NCBI GenBank assembly: GCA_022834735.1
Contig: BQKD01000001.1
Span: forward strand, 2,333,659-2,397,658
DNA length: 64,000 nt
Origin: Erysipelotrichaceae bacterium OPF54
GTDB taxonomy: Bacteria; Bacillota_I; Bacilli_A; Erysipelotrichales; Erysipelotrichaceae
Direction: 5' to 3'
The position numbers were made by a program, and so were the translations under genes. Positions 1 to 8,590 of this stretch are shown in pieces. Every line of letters starts with the position of its first letter. The first letter of the stretch is position 1. The notes below the pieces were generated by a model. The model saw nothing but the letters and a program-made list of their open reading frames with translations, was not told the DNA's origin and ran no database searches.

Positions 1-710
1 TTTATTCTTTGCACAGCACTGAACAAACTTTTTCATCAATGCCAGCGCCTTGTCCTCATTTCGGCTCAGCAGCATTTCCGGATGCCACTGCACCCCGAAA
101 ACCAGCTCTTTCTCATGTTCGATCGCCTCGATCACGCCATCATCCGCCTGCGCCGCACTACGCAACCCGTTCCCGAGATCTTTTATCGCCTGATGATGGA
201 ACGAATTGACATCCATCCGTTCCGGATAAAGGTCCGAAAGCCAGCTATCCGCTTTGATCCGTACGCTATGAGAGTAGTCGGCACGCTCTCCTGTCTGAAC
301 ATGCCGGAACGCTCCCTCCTTCTGGCTTTCCAGATCCTGATAGAGCGTGCCTCCATACGCCACATTCAGCAGCTGGTGCCCTTTGCAGATGCCAAGGACA
401 GGCAGCCTGCGATCCTGAGCGATGTGCAGCGAATCAAGAAAGAAATCATCATTTTTCCGATTGATCCGTCCTAGTTTAGGATGCTCGTTCTCGCCGAACA
501 GCAGCGGATCGATATCCCAGCCGCCGCTCAGGATCAGACCGTCGCATTTCAAAAGCAGCACTTTCAGATCCTCGCAAGGACCAGCGGGATCCCTCCCGCT
601 TTGGTTACAGCCCGTATATAATCTTCATTCAGCCGGATATACTCCTGTCCGACAAACTGATCGGTCGTATCTTTCAATATTTGCGCAGCAATTCCTATGA
701 CTGGTTTCAA
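1..710 (-). pseudogene. Class I glutamine amidotransferase / gamma-glutamyl-GABA hydrolase-like (peptidase C26), frameshifted, 3' end outside window
   Basis: The reading starts at a TTG (710) preceded by AAAGGGG, giving MKPVIGIAAQ and a typical C26 start (DYIRAVTKAGGIPLVL). That frame hits TGA at 564-566. The rest of the protein continues in another frame from about 567 down to position 1: the nucleophile-elbow segment CDGLILSGGWDIDPLLFGE, then LGICKGHQLLN with the catalytic Cys, and VQWHPE with the catalytic His. The two pieces are separated by a net frameshift near 567-590, and family members usually have a few more residues there, so a small deletion is likely. The C-terminus runs to the window edge with no stop seen. 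It is the last gene of the sugar-acid operon. Family assignment is firm; substrate unknown. Sequencing error is the alternative to a true pseudogene. Confidence 0.75.
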
Positions 711-752
711 TTCAATTCCCCTTTCTGCTTTCTGGATCCATTATACATGGAA

Positions 753-1397
753 TCAGAGCAGAAAGGACATATCCTTTTCGATCGTCTTTCCGATCCGAGG
801 ATCGGTCCTGTTGTCCGCAATGACCTGCACGACATCGATTCCCGCGTTCCATGCCGCCTGTACACCAGTCGAGGAATCTTCCAGGATAAGCGCTTTATTT
901 TTCGGCGTATCCGTTAAAGCAAGCACTTTTTCATACACGTCCGGTGCCGGCTTGACATGTTCTACATCGTCCGCGGTGACGATAACATCAAACAGATCGA
1001 AAACGCCTGTTTTTTCAAGGATCGCCAGCGCTCTTTTTTTCCGGCAGCTTGTAGCCAGCGCGATCCGGCGTCCTTCCTCTTTCAGACCGGCAAGCACTTC
1101 CCGCACATAAGGAAGCAGATGAAGTTCCCCTTTCTCGAGCGCTTCATAAATATGATCTTCCCGGATCTGATACAGCGTCTCATACAGATTTTTGTCATGA
1201 AACGTCTCCAGGATATACTTCCGGCACGACATGGCGCTCTTGCCGTTCCATGACGCCACGATCCCGGGATCGACCGTTAATCCGCACGCCGCAAACGCTT
1301 TGTTCCAGCCGCTCAGATAAATATCCTCGCTGTTGACAAGCAGTCCGTCCATATCAAAAATAAAGGTTTCGTATCGATCTCTTATGTTTTCTTTCAC
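753..1397 (-). CDS. HAD-superfamily sugar-phosphate phosphatase / beta-phosphoglucomutase-like
   Basis: A HAD subfamily IA protein of about 214 residues. It shows motif I FDMDGLLVNSE near the N-terminus, motif II LATSCRKKRA, and the motif III/IV region KPAPDVYEKVL...LILEDSSTG. The cap layout fits the phosphoglucomutase/phosphoglycolate phosphatase group, which act on small phosphorylated sugars in the cytoplasm. I place the start at GTG 1397 because AAAGGAAC lies 8 nt upstream. A second GTG at 1430 overlaps the stop of the KDPG aldolase gene as GTGA but has no well-spaced ribosome site. It is translationally close to the upstream aldolase, so it is probably an accessory phosphatase of the sugar-acid pathway; the substrate cannot be read from sequence. 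Confidence 0.85.
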   Translation of the reverse strand: MKENIRDRYETFIFDMDGLLVNSEDIYLSGWNKAFAACGLTVDPGIVASWNGKSAMSCRKYILETFHDKNLYETLYQIREDHIYEALEKGELHLLPYVREVLAGLKEEGRRIALATSCRKKRALAILEKTGVFDLFDVIVTADDVEHVKPAPDVYEKVLALTDTPKNKALILEDSSTGVQAAWNAGIDVVQVIADNRTDPRIGKTIEKDMSFLL

Positions 1398-1426
1398 CTG
1401 GCCGTTCCTTTCTTTCCTGAAGGATA

Positions 1427-2071
1427 TCACACCCTCCGGCTTTGTACAATCCCGACCAGCTTTTTGGCTTCTTTCGTCACGGCATCAAAATCCCCGGTTT
1501 TTGCTCCTTTTGTCAGCGAACCGCCCAGCCCGACAGCCACCGCTCCCTGATCGAGCCAGTCATTCAGGTTATCGGCACTCACGCCTCCTGTCGGCATGAA
1601 CTGGGCCTGCGGCAGCGGACCGTGGAACGCCTTGATCGCCTTGGCACCATACAGCTCGCCAGGAAACAGTTTGATGATGTCCGCACCGTATCGGAGCGCT
1701 TCCGTGATCTCGCTGACCGTGACCGCTCCCGGGAAGCAAGGAACCTGATATAAGTTGCACAGCTTGGAAATTTCCTTGTCGAAATGCGGGCAGACGATAA
1801 AATCCGCTCCCGCCAGGATCGCAAGCCGGGCGCTTACAATATCGAGCACCGTCCCGGCGCCGACAGCCATGTCGGTCTTGTCCTTGTTGTCTTCCTTGAT
1901 CCTGCCAATTACCTGTTCTGCATGCGGGATGGTAAATGTGATTTCCATCAGATGAATGCCGCCTTTATAGATGGCGTCCACAAGCTGTCTCACTTCCTCA
2001 TAGCCTGAACCACAGATGACCGCAACAAGCTTTTCCTCTTTCAATTTCTGGATCGTATCTATTTTATTCAT
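1427..2071 (-). CDS. eda: 2-dehydro-3-deoxy-phosphogluconate aldolase (KDPG/KHG aldolase)
   Basis: Class I aldolase of about 214 residues that splits KDPG into pyruvate and glyceraldehyde 3-phosphate (Entner-Doudoroff and hexuronate breakdown). Family signatures visible are LMEITFTIP with the catalytic Glu, VGAGTVLD, and GADIIKLFPGE with the Schiff-base Lys, followed by FMPTGGV phosphate binding. The start at ATG 2071 (MNKIDTIQ) has AAGGAGAACAGAA directly upstream; the longer reading from 2131 lacks this site. It is encoded just downstream of the PTS IIA gene (11-nt gap), which links sugar uptake to an acid-sugar catabolic route. No kinase or dehydratase for the pathway is in the window. Confidence 0.93.
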   Translation of the reverse strand: MNKIDTIQKLKEEKLVAVICGSGYEEVRQLVDAIYKGGIHLMEITFTIPHAEQVIGRIKEDNKDKTDMAVGAGTVLDIVSARLAILAGADFIVCPHFDKEISKLCNLYQVPCFPGAVTVSEITEALRYGADIIKLFPGELYGAKAIKAFHGPLPQAQFMPTGGVSADNLNDWLDQGAVAVGLGGSLTKGAKTGDFDAVTKEAKKLVGIVQSRRV

Positions 2072-2082
2072 TTCTGTTCTCC

Positions 2083-2526
2083 TTAAAAATCCATATCTTT
2101 CTCGATAAAATCCATCGGGGAATGATGCCACACGTTGACCCCTTCCTTGCCCTGATAGGAAATCTGGTCCGCGATCTCATGAAAAGGTGTGCCAATGATC
2201 TGATGATTGATTGTTTCGAGCACCATCGGCATATTGATCCCGCTCAGCACATAGACGCTGTCCTTGCGCCGCTCCTCCATCTGGTTGGTCATGAGCAGCG
2301 ACTGGTTGTACGGACTGGCGTTGAGCAGATCCGTCAGAACGATGATCCCGTCTCCCTGATCGACCTTGTCGACTGCCGTGTTGATCTTGGCCCCCAGCGC
2401 CTCAATATCATCTCCCAGATTGAGATTGACACATTCCATATTATCCGTGACCCCGAAAATGACCTGGGCCGCACTTTTAAATCCTTCGCTCAGATTTCCA
2501 TGAGCAGCAATAACGATTCCTAACAT
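2083..2526 (-). CDS. PTS mannose/fructose/sorbose-family IIA component
   Basis: A 147-residue protein with the EIIA-Man fold. It begins MLGIVIAAHGNLSEG, where His9 is the expected phosphorylation site receiving phosphate from HPr. GDGIIVLTDLLNASPYNQ and the INMPMVLE segment are typical of the family. It is a free-standing IIA, with IIB encoded separately at 3346-3852. It acts in the cytoplasm, passing phosphate to IIB. The member order IIC-IID-IIB-(membrane protein)-IIA is unusual only for the inserted gene between IIB and IIA. Confidence 0.93.
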   Translation of the reverse strand: MLGIVIAAHGNLSEGFKSAAQVIFGVTDNMECVNLNLGDDIEALGAKINTAVDKVDQGDGIIVLTDLLNASPYNQSLLMTNQMEERRKDSVYVLSGINMPMVLETINHQIIGTPFHEIADQISYQGKEGVNVWHHSPMDFIEKDMDF

Positions 2527-2547
2527 ACTTTTTCCTTTCCATCGTGA

Positions 2548-3336
2548 TCAGACCAGTTCCATGACCTGACTGATCTGTTTTTCGCTGATCGTTTTACTGC
2601 CAAGAAGCCGGGAATCGAGCACATACTGTCCCTGCTTCCTGCAGGCCGCAAATACATATTCGATCCCATCCTTCATCTGATGATGCAAAGGCGCCTGCGC
2701 CCCCACACAATTGAAAACGATCAGCCGCTGATCTTTGTTCAGCTTTAACGCTTTTCTAGTCTCTTCCATATCCCGGAACTCCCTTTCCACAAATACGTAC
2801 GCTGTATCCGGCATGCCATGCTTTGCCATATGGAGCATGGCCATGACCGAGGACGTGTTCCGGACCGGAGCATGCGACAAGGACGTTCCGTTCCGGATCG
2901 TTCTTGCCCACGCAAACAGAAGCAGGAGGGCCGCGACACTCAGCCACCAAGGCAGTTTTTTCTGCTGCCACAGGATCAGGATCGGAACAGCACACGCCAG
3001 CCACAGCAGCACATCGATCCCAAGCTTTCTCATTGTCTTTTTCCTGCAGTCGGCTGCATCGAACAGGCGCAGGCAGCCAAGCTGGCTGCGCGCACTTTCA
3101 TAATGAGTAAGGATGACTTTTTTTGCCGTCTTCCTGTTTCCGGCAATCACGACGTATTCCTCTTTGCCGCTGGGTCCGAGCCGCGCGATCCGGACCGGCT
3201 GACCGAGCTGTTTCAGATCGGCAGCGAGCGCCTGGATAAACTTTTTCTTCTGCCGTTTCGTATATCGTCTGCCAAATACGTACTGATAACGAAACACCCA
3301 GTCGTTCCACAGTGCGGACTGTTTTCCTGCTTCCAT
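2548..3336 (-). CDS. Membrane protein of the PTS operon, degenerate M28-peptidase-like
   Basis: A 262-residue protein with a basic N-terminus, two adjacent membrane segments (roughly residues 104-143: DVLLWLACAVPILILW and WLSVAALLLLFAW) and a C-terminal soluble part. VVIAGNRKTAKKVILTHYES and RNTSSVMAMLHMAK resemble, in order, the AHYDT and NNTSG zinc-ligand segments of M28 aminopeptidase-like membrane proteins. The ligand Asp is replaced by Glu and the Asn-Asn by Arg-Asn, so catalysis is doubtful. The resemblance is from memory of the family. It sits between IIB and IIA with short gaps, which suggests co-expression with the transporter. Function unknown. Confidence 0.7.
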   Translation of the reverse strand: MEAGKQSALWNDWVFRYQYVFGRRYTKRQKKKFIQALAADLKQLGQPVRIARLGPSGKEEYVVIAGNRKTAKKVILTHYESARSQLGCLRLFDAADCRKKTMRKLGIDVLLWLACAVPILILWQQKKLPWWLSVAALLLLFAWARTIRNGTSLSHAPVRNTSSVMAMLHMAKHGMPDTAYVFVEREFRDMEETRKALKLNKDQRLIVFNCVGAQAPLHHQMKDGIEYVFAACRKQGQYVLDSRLLGSKTISEKQISQVMELV

Positions 3337-3345
3337 CTTTTCCTC

Positions 3346-3852
3346 CTATAAATCGAATTTTTTCAGGACATCTTTCAGTTCGGTGCGAGGCAGCGACGGC
3401 GTCGCCTGAAAGTAAATATCCTCGACACCATATTTTTCCTGCATTTCCTTGAGCATCTTCGCTTCCTCTTTGTTCAGATATACAGCCTTCGTGACCAGCA
3501 GATCGGTCTGAGGGTCCTTTTTCGCGATCCCGCCAATATTGAGCTCCTTCATCACGACACCATGCTTTACGAGCTCGTACATGACCGCGATCGTTTTTGC
3601 GATCAGAATACAGCTGTAATCCTTGAAATTAAATTCATCCCAGTAATACATCGCCTTTTCGGGCGTGATCACGATCGTTTTCTGCCCCGTCCGGCTTCCT
3701 GCGCTCTTATACAAGCCGCGCATAAATTTGTCTTTGGCAACGATCTCGTCCACGACAAAGATCGAATTGACACCCGCTTTCTGCGACAGGGTCGTCATGA
3801 CCTGTCCGTGAATTAAACGCTCGTCCACACGAGCCAGATTGATTTCTCCCAT
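3346..3852 (-). CDS. PTS mannose/fructose/sorbose-family IIB component
   Basis: A 168-residue cytoplasmic subunit. Near its N-terminus is the hallmark RVDERLIHGQV, whose His is phosphorylated by IIA and donates to the sugar. VVDEIVAKDKFM and the closing TELKDVLKKFDL also fit. It forms a complex with IIC and IID encoded immediately upstream (3873-5578). The substrate is not identifiable from IIB. The operon context (6-phosphogluconate dehydrogenase, KDPG aldolase) favours gluconate or a related sugar acid; that is inference. Confidence 0.93.
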   Translation of the reverse strand: MGEINLARVDERLIHGQVMTTLSQKAGVNSIFVVDEIVAKDKFMRGLYKSAGSRTGQKTIVITPEKAMYYWDEFNFKDYSCILIAKTIAVMYELVKHGVVMKELNIGGIAKKDPQTDLLVTKAVYLNKEEAKMLKEMQEKYGVEDIYFQATPSLPRTELKDVLKKFDL

Positions 3853-3872
3853 ATGCTCTCCTTTATTTCATC

Positions 3873-4730
3873 CTATAGAATACCGATTGCGGCAAGCACG
3901 ATCAGGATCAGTGTCAGCCACAGCAGACCATGCGTGACCTTGAGACCCTTCTTTGAATAAAAGATATAAACGCCCATCACGACCGCGAGCGGCAGGATCC
4001 CCGGAACGATCGAGTCCAGAAGCTCCTGAAGCACGAATTCGCGCCCCGAAAGATTGAAAGCCAGCGAGGAAGTGACCTTGACATAATTTCCGGCCAGGAT
4101 GCCCATCATGAACATACCAAGCACAGAAAGCATTTCGATCGCCGACTGGATCGCCGAGCTTTGAAGCAGACCTGTCGCGTTGCGTCCCATATTGAACGAC
4201 TGATGGGCCAGGAACAGACCGAGCACAAGCTGATAGGTCGCAAAACAGATGAACGGGAAGATCGCGCCCATCGGACTTCCCTGCTGCGCCCACGGGATAG
4301 CCATCGCGATAAAGATATACTGAACGGTTCCGGAGTCGATCGCATCACCGATCCCGGCCAGCGCGCCCATCAGGCCAGCCTTCGTATTGTAAAGAAGATC
4401 GTCCGACATCAGGATGTCTTCGTTGTTGTACTGCTCCGCTGCACGCTGCGCTTCCATGCTGGCCATCAGGCCGGTGATCACGCCGCCGCCCCAGGAAAGC
4501 TGGGTATTGAAGAACAGCAGCTGGCGCTTATACGCTTTTTTCAGCTCTTCCGGATCTTTGAACAGCTTTTTCAGGATCGGCATCATCGCATATAGCAAAG
4601 ACGGCGCGACATATTTTTCGAAGGAGTGCGGGATCTCGTTGGCAAAATGCCAGCGCACATATGTTTTTGTGATGTCCTTTTTCGTCAGGACTTCCGGTTT
4701 GAGATCTATATTATTGTTTTGCGTTGTCAT
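3873..4730 (-). CDS. PTS mannose/fructose/sorbose-family IID component
   Basis: A 285-residue integral membrane subunit. It shows the conserved stretch QLSWGGGVITGLMASMEA, then GLMGALAGIGDAIDSGTVQ, followed by several hydrophobic segments and a C-terminal helix ending VLAAIGIL. EIID associates with EIIC to form the sugar channel. The protein starts MTTQNNNIDLK with AAGGAGAAAGAGT upstream, 11 nt after the IIC stop. Length and order are normal for the family. Confidence 0.93.
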   Translation of the reverse strand: MTTQNNNIDLKPEVLTKKDITKTYVRWHFANEIPHSFEKYVAPSLLYAMMPILKKLFKDPEELKKAYKRQLLFFNTQLSWGGGVITGLMASMEAQRAAEQYNNEDILMSDDLLYNTKAGLMGALAGIGDAIDSGTVQYIFIAMAIPWAQQGSPMGAIFPFICFATYQLVLGLFLAHQSFNMGRNATGLLQSSAIQSAIEMLSVLGMFMMGILAGNYVKVTSSLAFNLSGREFVLQELLDSIVPGILPLAVVMGVYIFYSKKGLKVTHGLLWLTLILIVLAAIGIL

Positions 4731-4741
4731 ACTCTTTCTCC

Positions 4742-5578
4742 TTAAAATCCGTCGTCGTAGTCATCGTCATCCTCTTCATCCATCATGCCTTCTGCGGCTG
4801 CCGGAGCCGCTTTTGCGGCCGGCTGGCGTTTAAGCTGCGAATAAATAACGGCAATGATGACACCAAGGATCGCGTAGGTCACCATCGTGATCTTGAGCGA
4901 AGCGAAGATGACAGACATAAAATAAGCCAGGAAGAAGAACACCATCAGATCCTTGCGTCCGATCACATAGATCGTTGTCGCGATACCGATCGCTGCCAGA
5001 CCGTTTCCGACAACCTGCAGGATATGAATAAAAGCGGTTCCTTCCAGTGCTGCGATCGCATCCGCGATCAGCGGTACGCCAAGATACAGGGCAATAAAGA
5101 TGAGCGGAACATAGAGCGCAAAGGATACCAGCGTCGGATAGGTGATGATCGAACGCCGGATCGCTCTTTCGTCCATCTTTTCCACAGCCTTGTCGGTTGC
5201 CTGTCCGACAAATGTATTCAGGAAGAAACGGAACTGATACAGATAACCGCCCAGCAGGCCGACCGGAACAGCGATCGCTACTGCTTCTGTCGCATCCAGA
5301 TCGCCAAGCAGCGCGACCGGAACGGCAATGGCTGCCGCAACGCACGGTTCGCTCGGCATCGATCCGCCCGGAGAAAAGACGCCCATGTAGATCAGCTGCA
5401 GCGCAGCCGTGACGATCATGGCCTCCTTGACCTGATTCATGACGATACCGCAGACAAGTCCGGTCATCAGCGGACTGAAACGAAGAGTAAGAGTGGCTCC
5501 GCCGAGCAGCCAGCGCGACATGACCGCGGCTACCCAGAGAGCAATGATCAAACTTTGAGTAATGCTTAGTGTTTCCAT
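4742..5578 (-). CDS. PTS mannose/fructose/sorbose-family IIC component
   Basis: A 278-residue polytopic membrane protein: SLIIALWVAAVMSRWLLGG at the start, GVFSPGGSMPSEPCVAAAIA as the substrate-site loop, and TLVSFALYVPLIFIALYLG. The C-terminus is an acidic tail (MMDEEDDDDYDDGF) beyond the last membrane segment, which most family members lack. It is the first of the four PTS genes and follows the iron alcohol dehydrogenase gene by 42 bp. Confidence 0.93.
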   Translation of the reverse strand: METLSITQSLIIALWVAAVMSRWLLGGATLTLRFSPLMTGLVCGIVMNQVKEAMIVTAALQLIYMGVFSPGGSMPSEPCVAAAIAVPVALLGDLDATEAVAIAVPVGLLGGYLYQFRFFLNTFVGQATDKAVEKMDERAIRRSIITYPTLVSFALYVPLIFIALYLGVPLIADAIAALEGTAFIHILQVVGNGLAAIGIATTIYVIGRKDLMVFFFLAYFMSVIFASLKITMVTYAILGVIIAVIYSQLKRQPAAKAAPAAAEGMMDEEDDDDYDDGF

Positions 5579-5620
5579 ATGTTTTACCTGTTTATATTAT
5601 ATTTTGTTCATTTATTGTAT

Positions 5621-6733
5621 TTACGACTGATAGCGAGCCATATAATCCTCAAGCTGCAGAAGCTTGTTTTTCAGGATCGGCTGGCTGATCTCGATCGGAA
5701 TAAGGTGGACCTTTTCTTTTCCATCCATAAAGGCTACGATCTGATCGATCACCTTCTCGTCCTGCGGATACAGATTCATCTGATGCATCGAAATCGGCAG
5801 ATCAAGCTGCTGATACATCGGCATGAGCGCGTCGATCTCATCCCATTTGTCTTCGAGCGCAAGCTGATACAAAATTCCGTATGCCACTTTCTGTCCATGA
5901 AGATATTCGTGGCTGGCCGGGATATATTTTCCCATTCCGTCGTGCAGGGCGTGAGCCGCGGCGTTGCGCGCATATTTATCGCCCAGGCCGCCGACAAGTC
6001 CTGCCACTGCGATTATGATCTCGGACACATGCACGAACTCATCGGAAACGATCTTGTTTTTCATATCCTCGATCGCCTGGGTGCCTTCATTGAGGATCGT
6101 GGCGCGGCAGATTTCTGTAGCCGCTTTGGCCATTTGAAGGAACGGCTCGTCCTGCAGCGATTCCTGTTCGAGGATCGCGACCGATTCATACCATTTGGCC
6201 AGCGTGTCAGCCAGGCCGGCAATAAAGTATTCCACTGGCGAATCGATCACAAGATCTGGATCGGTGATCAAAAAGGCCGCCTGCCGTTTATAGTGCTCGG
6301 ATTTCCCTTCCGCCTCGCCGTTTTCCTTATACATGACAGAGAGCGGGGTCCACGGAGCGCAGTTGCTTGCCAGGGTCGGGATCACGCCGTAATTGATATT
6401 GGACAGATGTCCGGTCACGCCGACCAGATCGCACAGTTTTCCGCCGCCGACACCGATCACGAAATCAATGTCGTTGTCCTTGATGATCTGATCGAGCACT
6501 TCGGCTTCCTGATAGCTGCATTCGCCGCTGTACGTATGCTTTACGAAAGTATAGGCAGGATCATCGAGAAAAGTGAGGTATGGTCTGGCTGCCTGCCAGG
6601 AACGGGTCCCGTGAACGATCAGGACATTTCTGGCGCCGTGCTCCTGAAGCAGCGCCGGCACTTCGCGTTCGATTGCTCCCTGGCAGTACATATAGTATTC
6701 AGGTCCGCATTTGATTTTCATGTTTTCTAGCAT
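5621..6733 (-). CDS. Iron-containing alcohol dehydrogenase family protein (glycerol dehydrogenase / HcxA-like)
   Basis: A 370-residue NAD(P)-dependent group III dehydrogenase. It has the nucleotide loop FVIGVGGGKLCDLVG and metal ligands in GLADTLAKWYES (Asp), NAAAHALHDG (His) and SHEYLHGQKVAYG (His). The layout is closest to GldA and to the hydroxycarboxylate dehydrogenase HcxA group, which reduce small keto-acids or ketones. The start at 6733 (MLENMKIK) has AAGGAAAACAAT upstream. In this operon it probably interconverts a keto- and hydroxy-sugar acid; the precise substrate is not readable. Confidence 0.85.
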   Translation of the reverse strand: MLENMKIKCGPEYYMYCQGAIEREVPALLQEHGARNVLIVHGTRSWQAARPYLTFLDDPAYTFVKHTYSGECSYQEAEVLDQIIKDNDIDFVIGVGGGKLCDLVGVTGHLSNINYGVIPTLASNCAPWTPLSVMYKENGEAEGKSEHYKRQAAFLITDPDLVIDSPVEYFIAGLADTLAKWYESVAILEQESLQDEPFLQMAKAATEICRATILNEGTQAIEDMKNKIVSDEFVHVSEIIIAVAGLVGGLGDKYARNAAAHALHDGMGKYIPASHEYLHGQKVAYGILYQLALEDKWDEIDALMPMYQQLDLPISMHQMNLYPQDEKVIDQIVAFMDGKEKVHLIPIEISQPILKNKLLQLEDYMARYQS

Positions 6734-6778
6734 ATTGTTTTCCTTCTTGTATTTTGCTTTATTTTTTCAGCCTGTATG

Positions 6779-7786
6779 CTATATTGAAATAATAGAAGAG
6801 CTTACAGGCTGGACTGCACGGTCGGGACATTCGCCCCGTACCGCTTTTTCCACATCGTCGATGCATTTTCGTCCCATGTTTTCCAGACACTCCATCGTAT
6901 AGGCAGATGTATGGGGTGTCACGACGGCACGTTCGAACTGCAGATAGATATGGTCGGCATCTCCCGGTTCTGTTTCGAGGACATCGGTCGCGAATCCTGC
7001 GATCTTTCCGGTTCTCAATCCTTCTGCAACGGCTTGTTCATCCACAAGGGCCCCCCTGGCACTGTTGGAAATGTACACGCCGTTTTTCATTTTCTCCACT
7101 TCTTTTTCTCCGATCATATGGATGTTGTCCTCGTTCAGGCTTGCACAAAGACAGATGACATCGCATGTGCGAAGCAATTCATCGAGCCCGACCTTTCTGG
7201 CTCCAAACGTATCCATATACAGCTGATCTTTATTCGGATCATAGGCACACACATCGCAAAGGAATCCGTTGCGCAGGATCTGTGCCACCAGGCTTCCCGT
7301 ATTCCCGATTCCGATCACGCCGGCTTTTTTATGAAGGAGCGTATGGCCTGCGAACCGCGCTCTTTCCTTCCACAGACCGCTGCGCACAGCTTGTGCGGAT
7401 TCGCATGTGCGGCGCATAACGGTCAGAAGATTGGTGATATTGTTTTCGGCAACCGCATCCCGTTCGACCAGTGCGGATACGATCGATACGAGCGTTCCAT
7501 GCTTTCGTGCCGCTTCCAGATCGATGTTGTTGTAGCCGATCCCGTGCCTTGAAATGAGCAGCAGCTCGTCCTTATGATCAAAAAACGTCTGATCAAAAAA
7601 CGGGGTAACGCTTGCGATGATCACATCGTATCCGTGCAGAAGCTCGGCAAGCTCCTTTCCGGGAATGTTCTGATCCACCGTAAACCGCTTCACTTCTCCG
7701 ATCTTTTCAAGCTGCAGGATATGTTCGGGAAAGATCCTTCCGAAACTGCTTGAATTGACCAGCGCGATCTTATGAGTCTTTTCCAT
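6779..7786 (-). CDS. D-isomer-specific 2-hydroxyacid dehydrogenase
   Basis: About 335 residues with the Rossmann motif GVIGIGNTGSLVA and catalytic positions in ISNSARGALVDE (Arg), TDVLETEPGD (Glu) and VVTPHTSAYT (His). These enzymes reduce 2-keto acids with NAD(P)H. I chose ATG 7786 (MEKTHKIAL) because AAAGGAGAAGCAGGAC precedes it; a start at 7807 has no such site. The gene overlaps the end of the 6-phosphogluconate dehydrogenase fragment by 17 nt, so translation was probably coupled before the transposon entered that gene. Possible substrates are sugar-derived keto acids. Confidence 0.88.
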   Translation of the reverse strand: MEKTHKIALVNSSSFGRIFPEHILQLEKIGEVKRFTVDQNIPGKELAELLHGYDVIIASVTPFFDQTFFDHKDELLLISRHGIGYNNIDLEAARKHGTLVSIVSALVERDAVAENNITNLLTVMRRTCESAQAVRSGLWKERARFAGHTLLHKKAGVIGIGNTGSLVAQILRNGFLCDVCAYDPNKDQLYMDTFGARKVGLDELLRTCDVICLCASLNEDNIHMIGEKEVEKMKNGVYISNSARGALVDEQAVAEGLRTGKIAGFATDVLETEPGDADHIYLQFERAVVTPHTSAYTMECLENMGRKCIDDVEKAVRGECPDRAVQPVSSSIISI

Positions 7787-8378
7787 GTCCTGCTTCTCCT
7801 TTGACAATTTTGTGCCCGCCGAAGCCTTTTCGCATCGATGCGACTACCTTACCGGTAAATGTATCGTCTTCCAGGCTGCGGTTGCGCATCATCTGAGCCA
7901 TCGCGATGACTGGAACAGGCACTTTCAGGCGCAGCGCCTCCTCGATCGTCCACTGTCCTTCGCCGCTCGAGAACATGACGCCTTTGACATTTTCGAGCTG
8001 CGGATCGGCTTCGAAAGCTTCCTCCATGAGCTCGACCAGCCAGCTTCGGATGACAGATCCGTGATTCCACAGTTTTGCGACTTTCGCATTGTCATACTCA
8101 TACGGACTGTGCTCGAGCAGATCGAACCCTTCTGCGATCGCCTGCATCATGCCGTATTCGATCCCGTTATGGACCATTTTCAAATAATGCCCGCTGCCGG
8201 GTCTGCCTGTATACAGATAGCCATCGGGCGCAGCCGTTTTCCGGAATACTTCCTCGACCGTATCGAACGCTTCCTTATCGCCTCCGATCATGTAGTTTGC
8301 GCCATGAAGCGCGCCATTCATTCCGCCTGATGTTCCGGCGTCCAGGAAATAGATTCCTTTCTTCTTGAGCGTGTCGTA
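7770..8378 (-). pseudogene. gnd: 6-phosphogluconate dehydrogenase (NAD-type, about 300 aa), 3' fragment
   Basis: The C-terminal two thirds of a short-form 6-phosphogluconate dehydrogenase. TLKKKGIYFLDAGTSGG carries the sugar-phosphate loop, HYLKMVHNGIEYGMMQAIAEG has the catalytic Lys and Asn, and GEGQWTIEEAL and QMMRNRSLED follow. In-frame coding continues upstream as YD|TLKKK right to the transposon edge at 8379. The other half lies at 11700-12014. Joining the halves at the duplicated GTCGTA gives an uninterrupted frame (...SFYKDSLRHYDTLKKKGIY...). An internal ATG at 8321 could start a product lacking the NAD domain, which should be inactive. Confidence 0.92.
8373..8378. repeat. Target-site duplication, left copy (GTCGTA)
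   Basis: Six bases immediately outside the left terminal inverted repeat of the transposon. The identical GTCGTA is at 11700-11705, outside the right end. Removing one copy plus the element restores the gnd reading frame, which independently confirms the duplication length. Confidence 0.9.
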
Positions 8379-8420
8379 TGTAGAGCGTCGTCCTGCTATC
8401 CTCGCTTATTTATAAAGACA

Positions 8421-8474
8421 AGCAGAATAAATTCATCATCGATCATTTCACGATGAATTTATTCTGCTTTTTTT
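8421..8474 (+). terminator. Strong terminator inside the left end of the transposon
   Basis: A 17-bp perfect stem: AGCAGAATAAATTCATC (8421-8437) pairs with its complement at 8452-8468, with a 14-nt loop, followed by TTTTTTT. It lies between the left end and the first gene and would stop host transcripts on the plus strand from entering the transposon. Confidence 0.8.
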
Positions 8475-8518
8475 CGTCACATTATTTTCATTTTATGAGA
8501 TGATTGACATGGAAAGGT

Positions 8519-8580
8519 GTTAGGCGCAAAAAAAGAGAGAGCCCTAATTGTTTTGCGAACAAACTCTCTCCCGTCCTAAC
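8519..8580 (+). other. Structured leader before the DUF6431 gene
   Basis: Nested complementary segments lie just upstream of the ATG at 8591: GTTAGG (8519-8524) with CCTAAC (8575-8580), and GAGAGAG (8535-8541) with CTCTCTC (8564-8570). An inner TTGTT/GAACAA hairpin sits between them. The promoter-like TTGACA lies just before it (8503-8508). It may be a regulatory leader or a transposon-encoded RNA; only the pairing is directly visible. Confidence 0.45.
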
Positions 8581-8590
8581 GAACAATTTT

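Noticed and set aside
5579-6730. 383-codon open frame opposite the iron alcohol dehydrogenase gene
   Set aside because: It is the antisense shadow of a clear dehydrogenase gene, with no start signals or family motifs.
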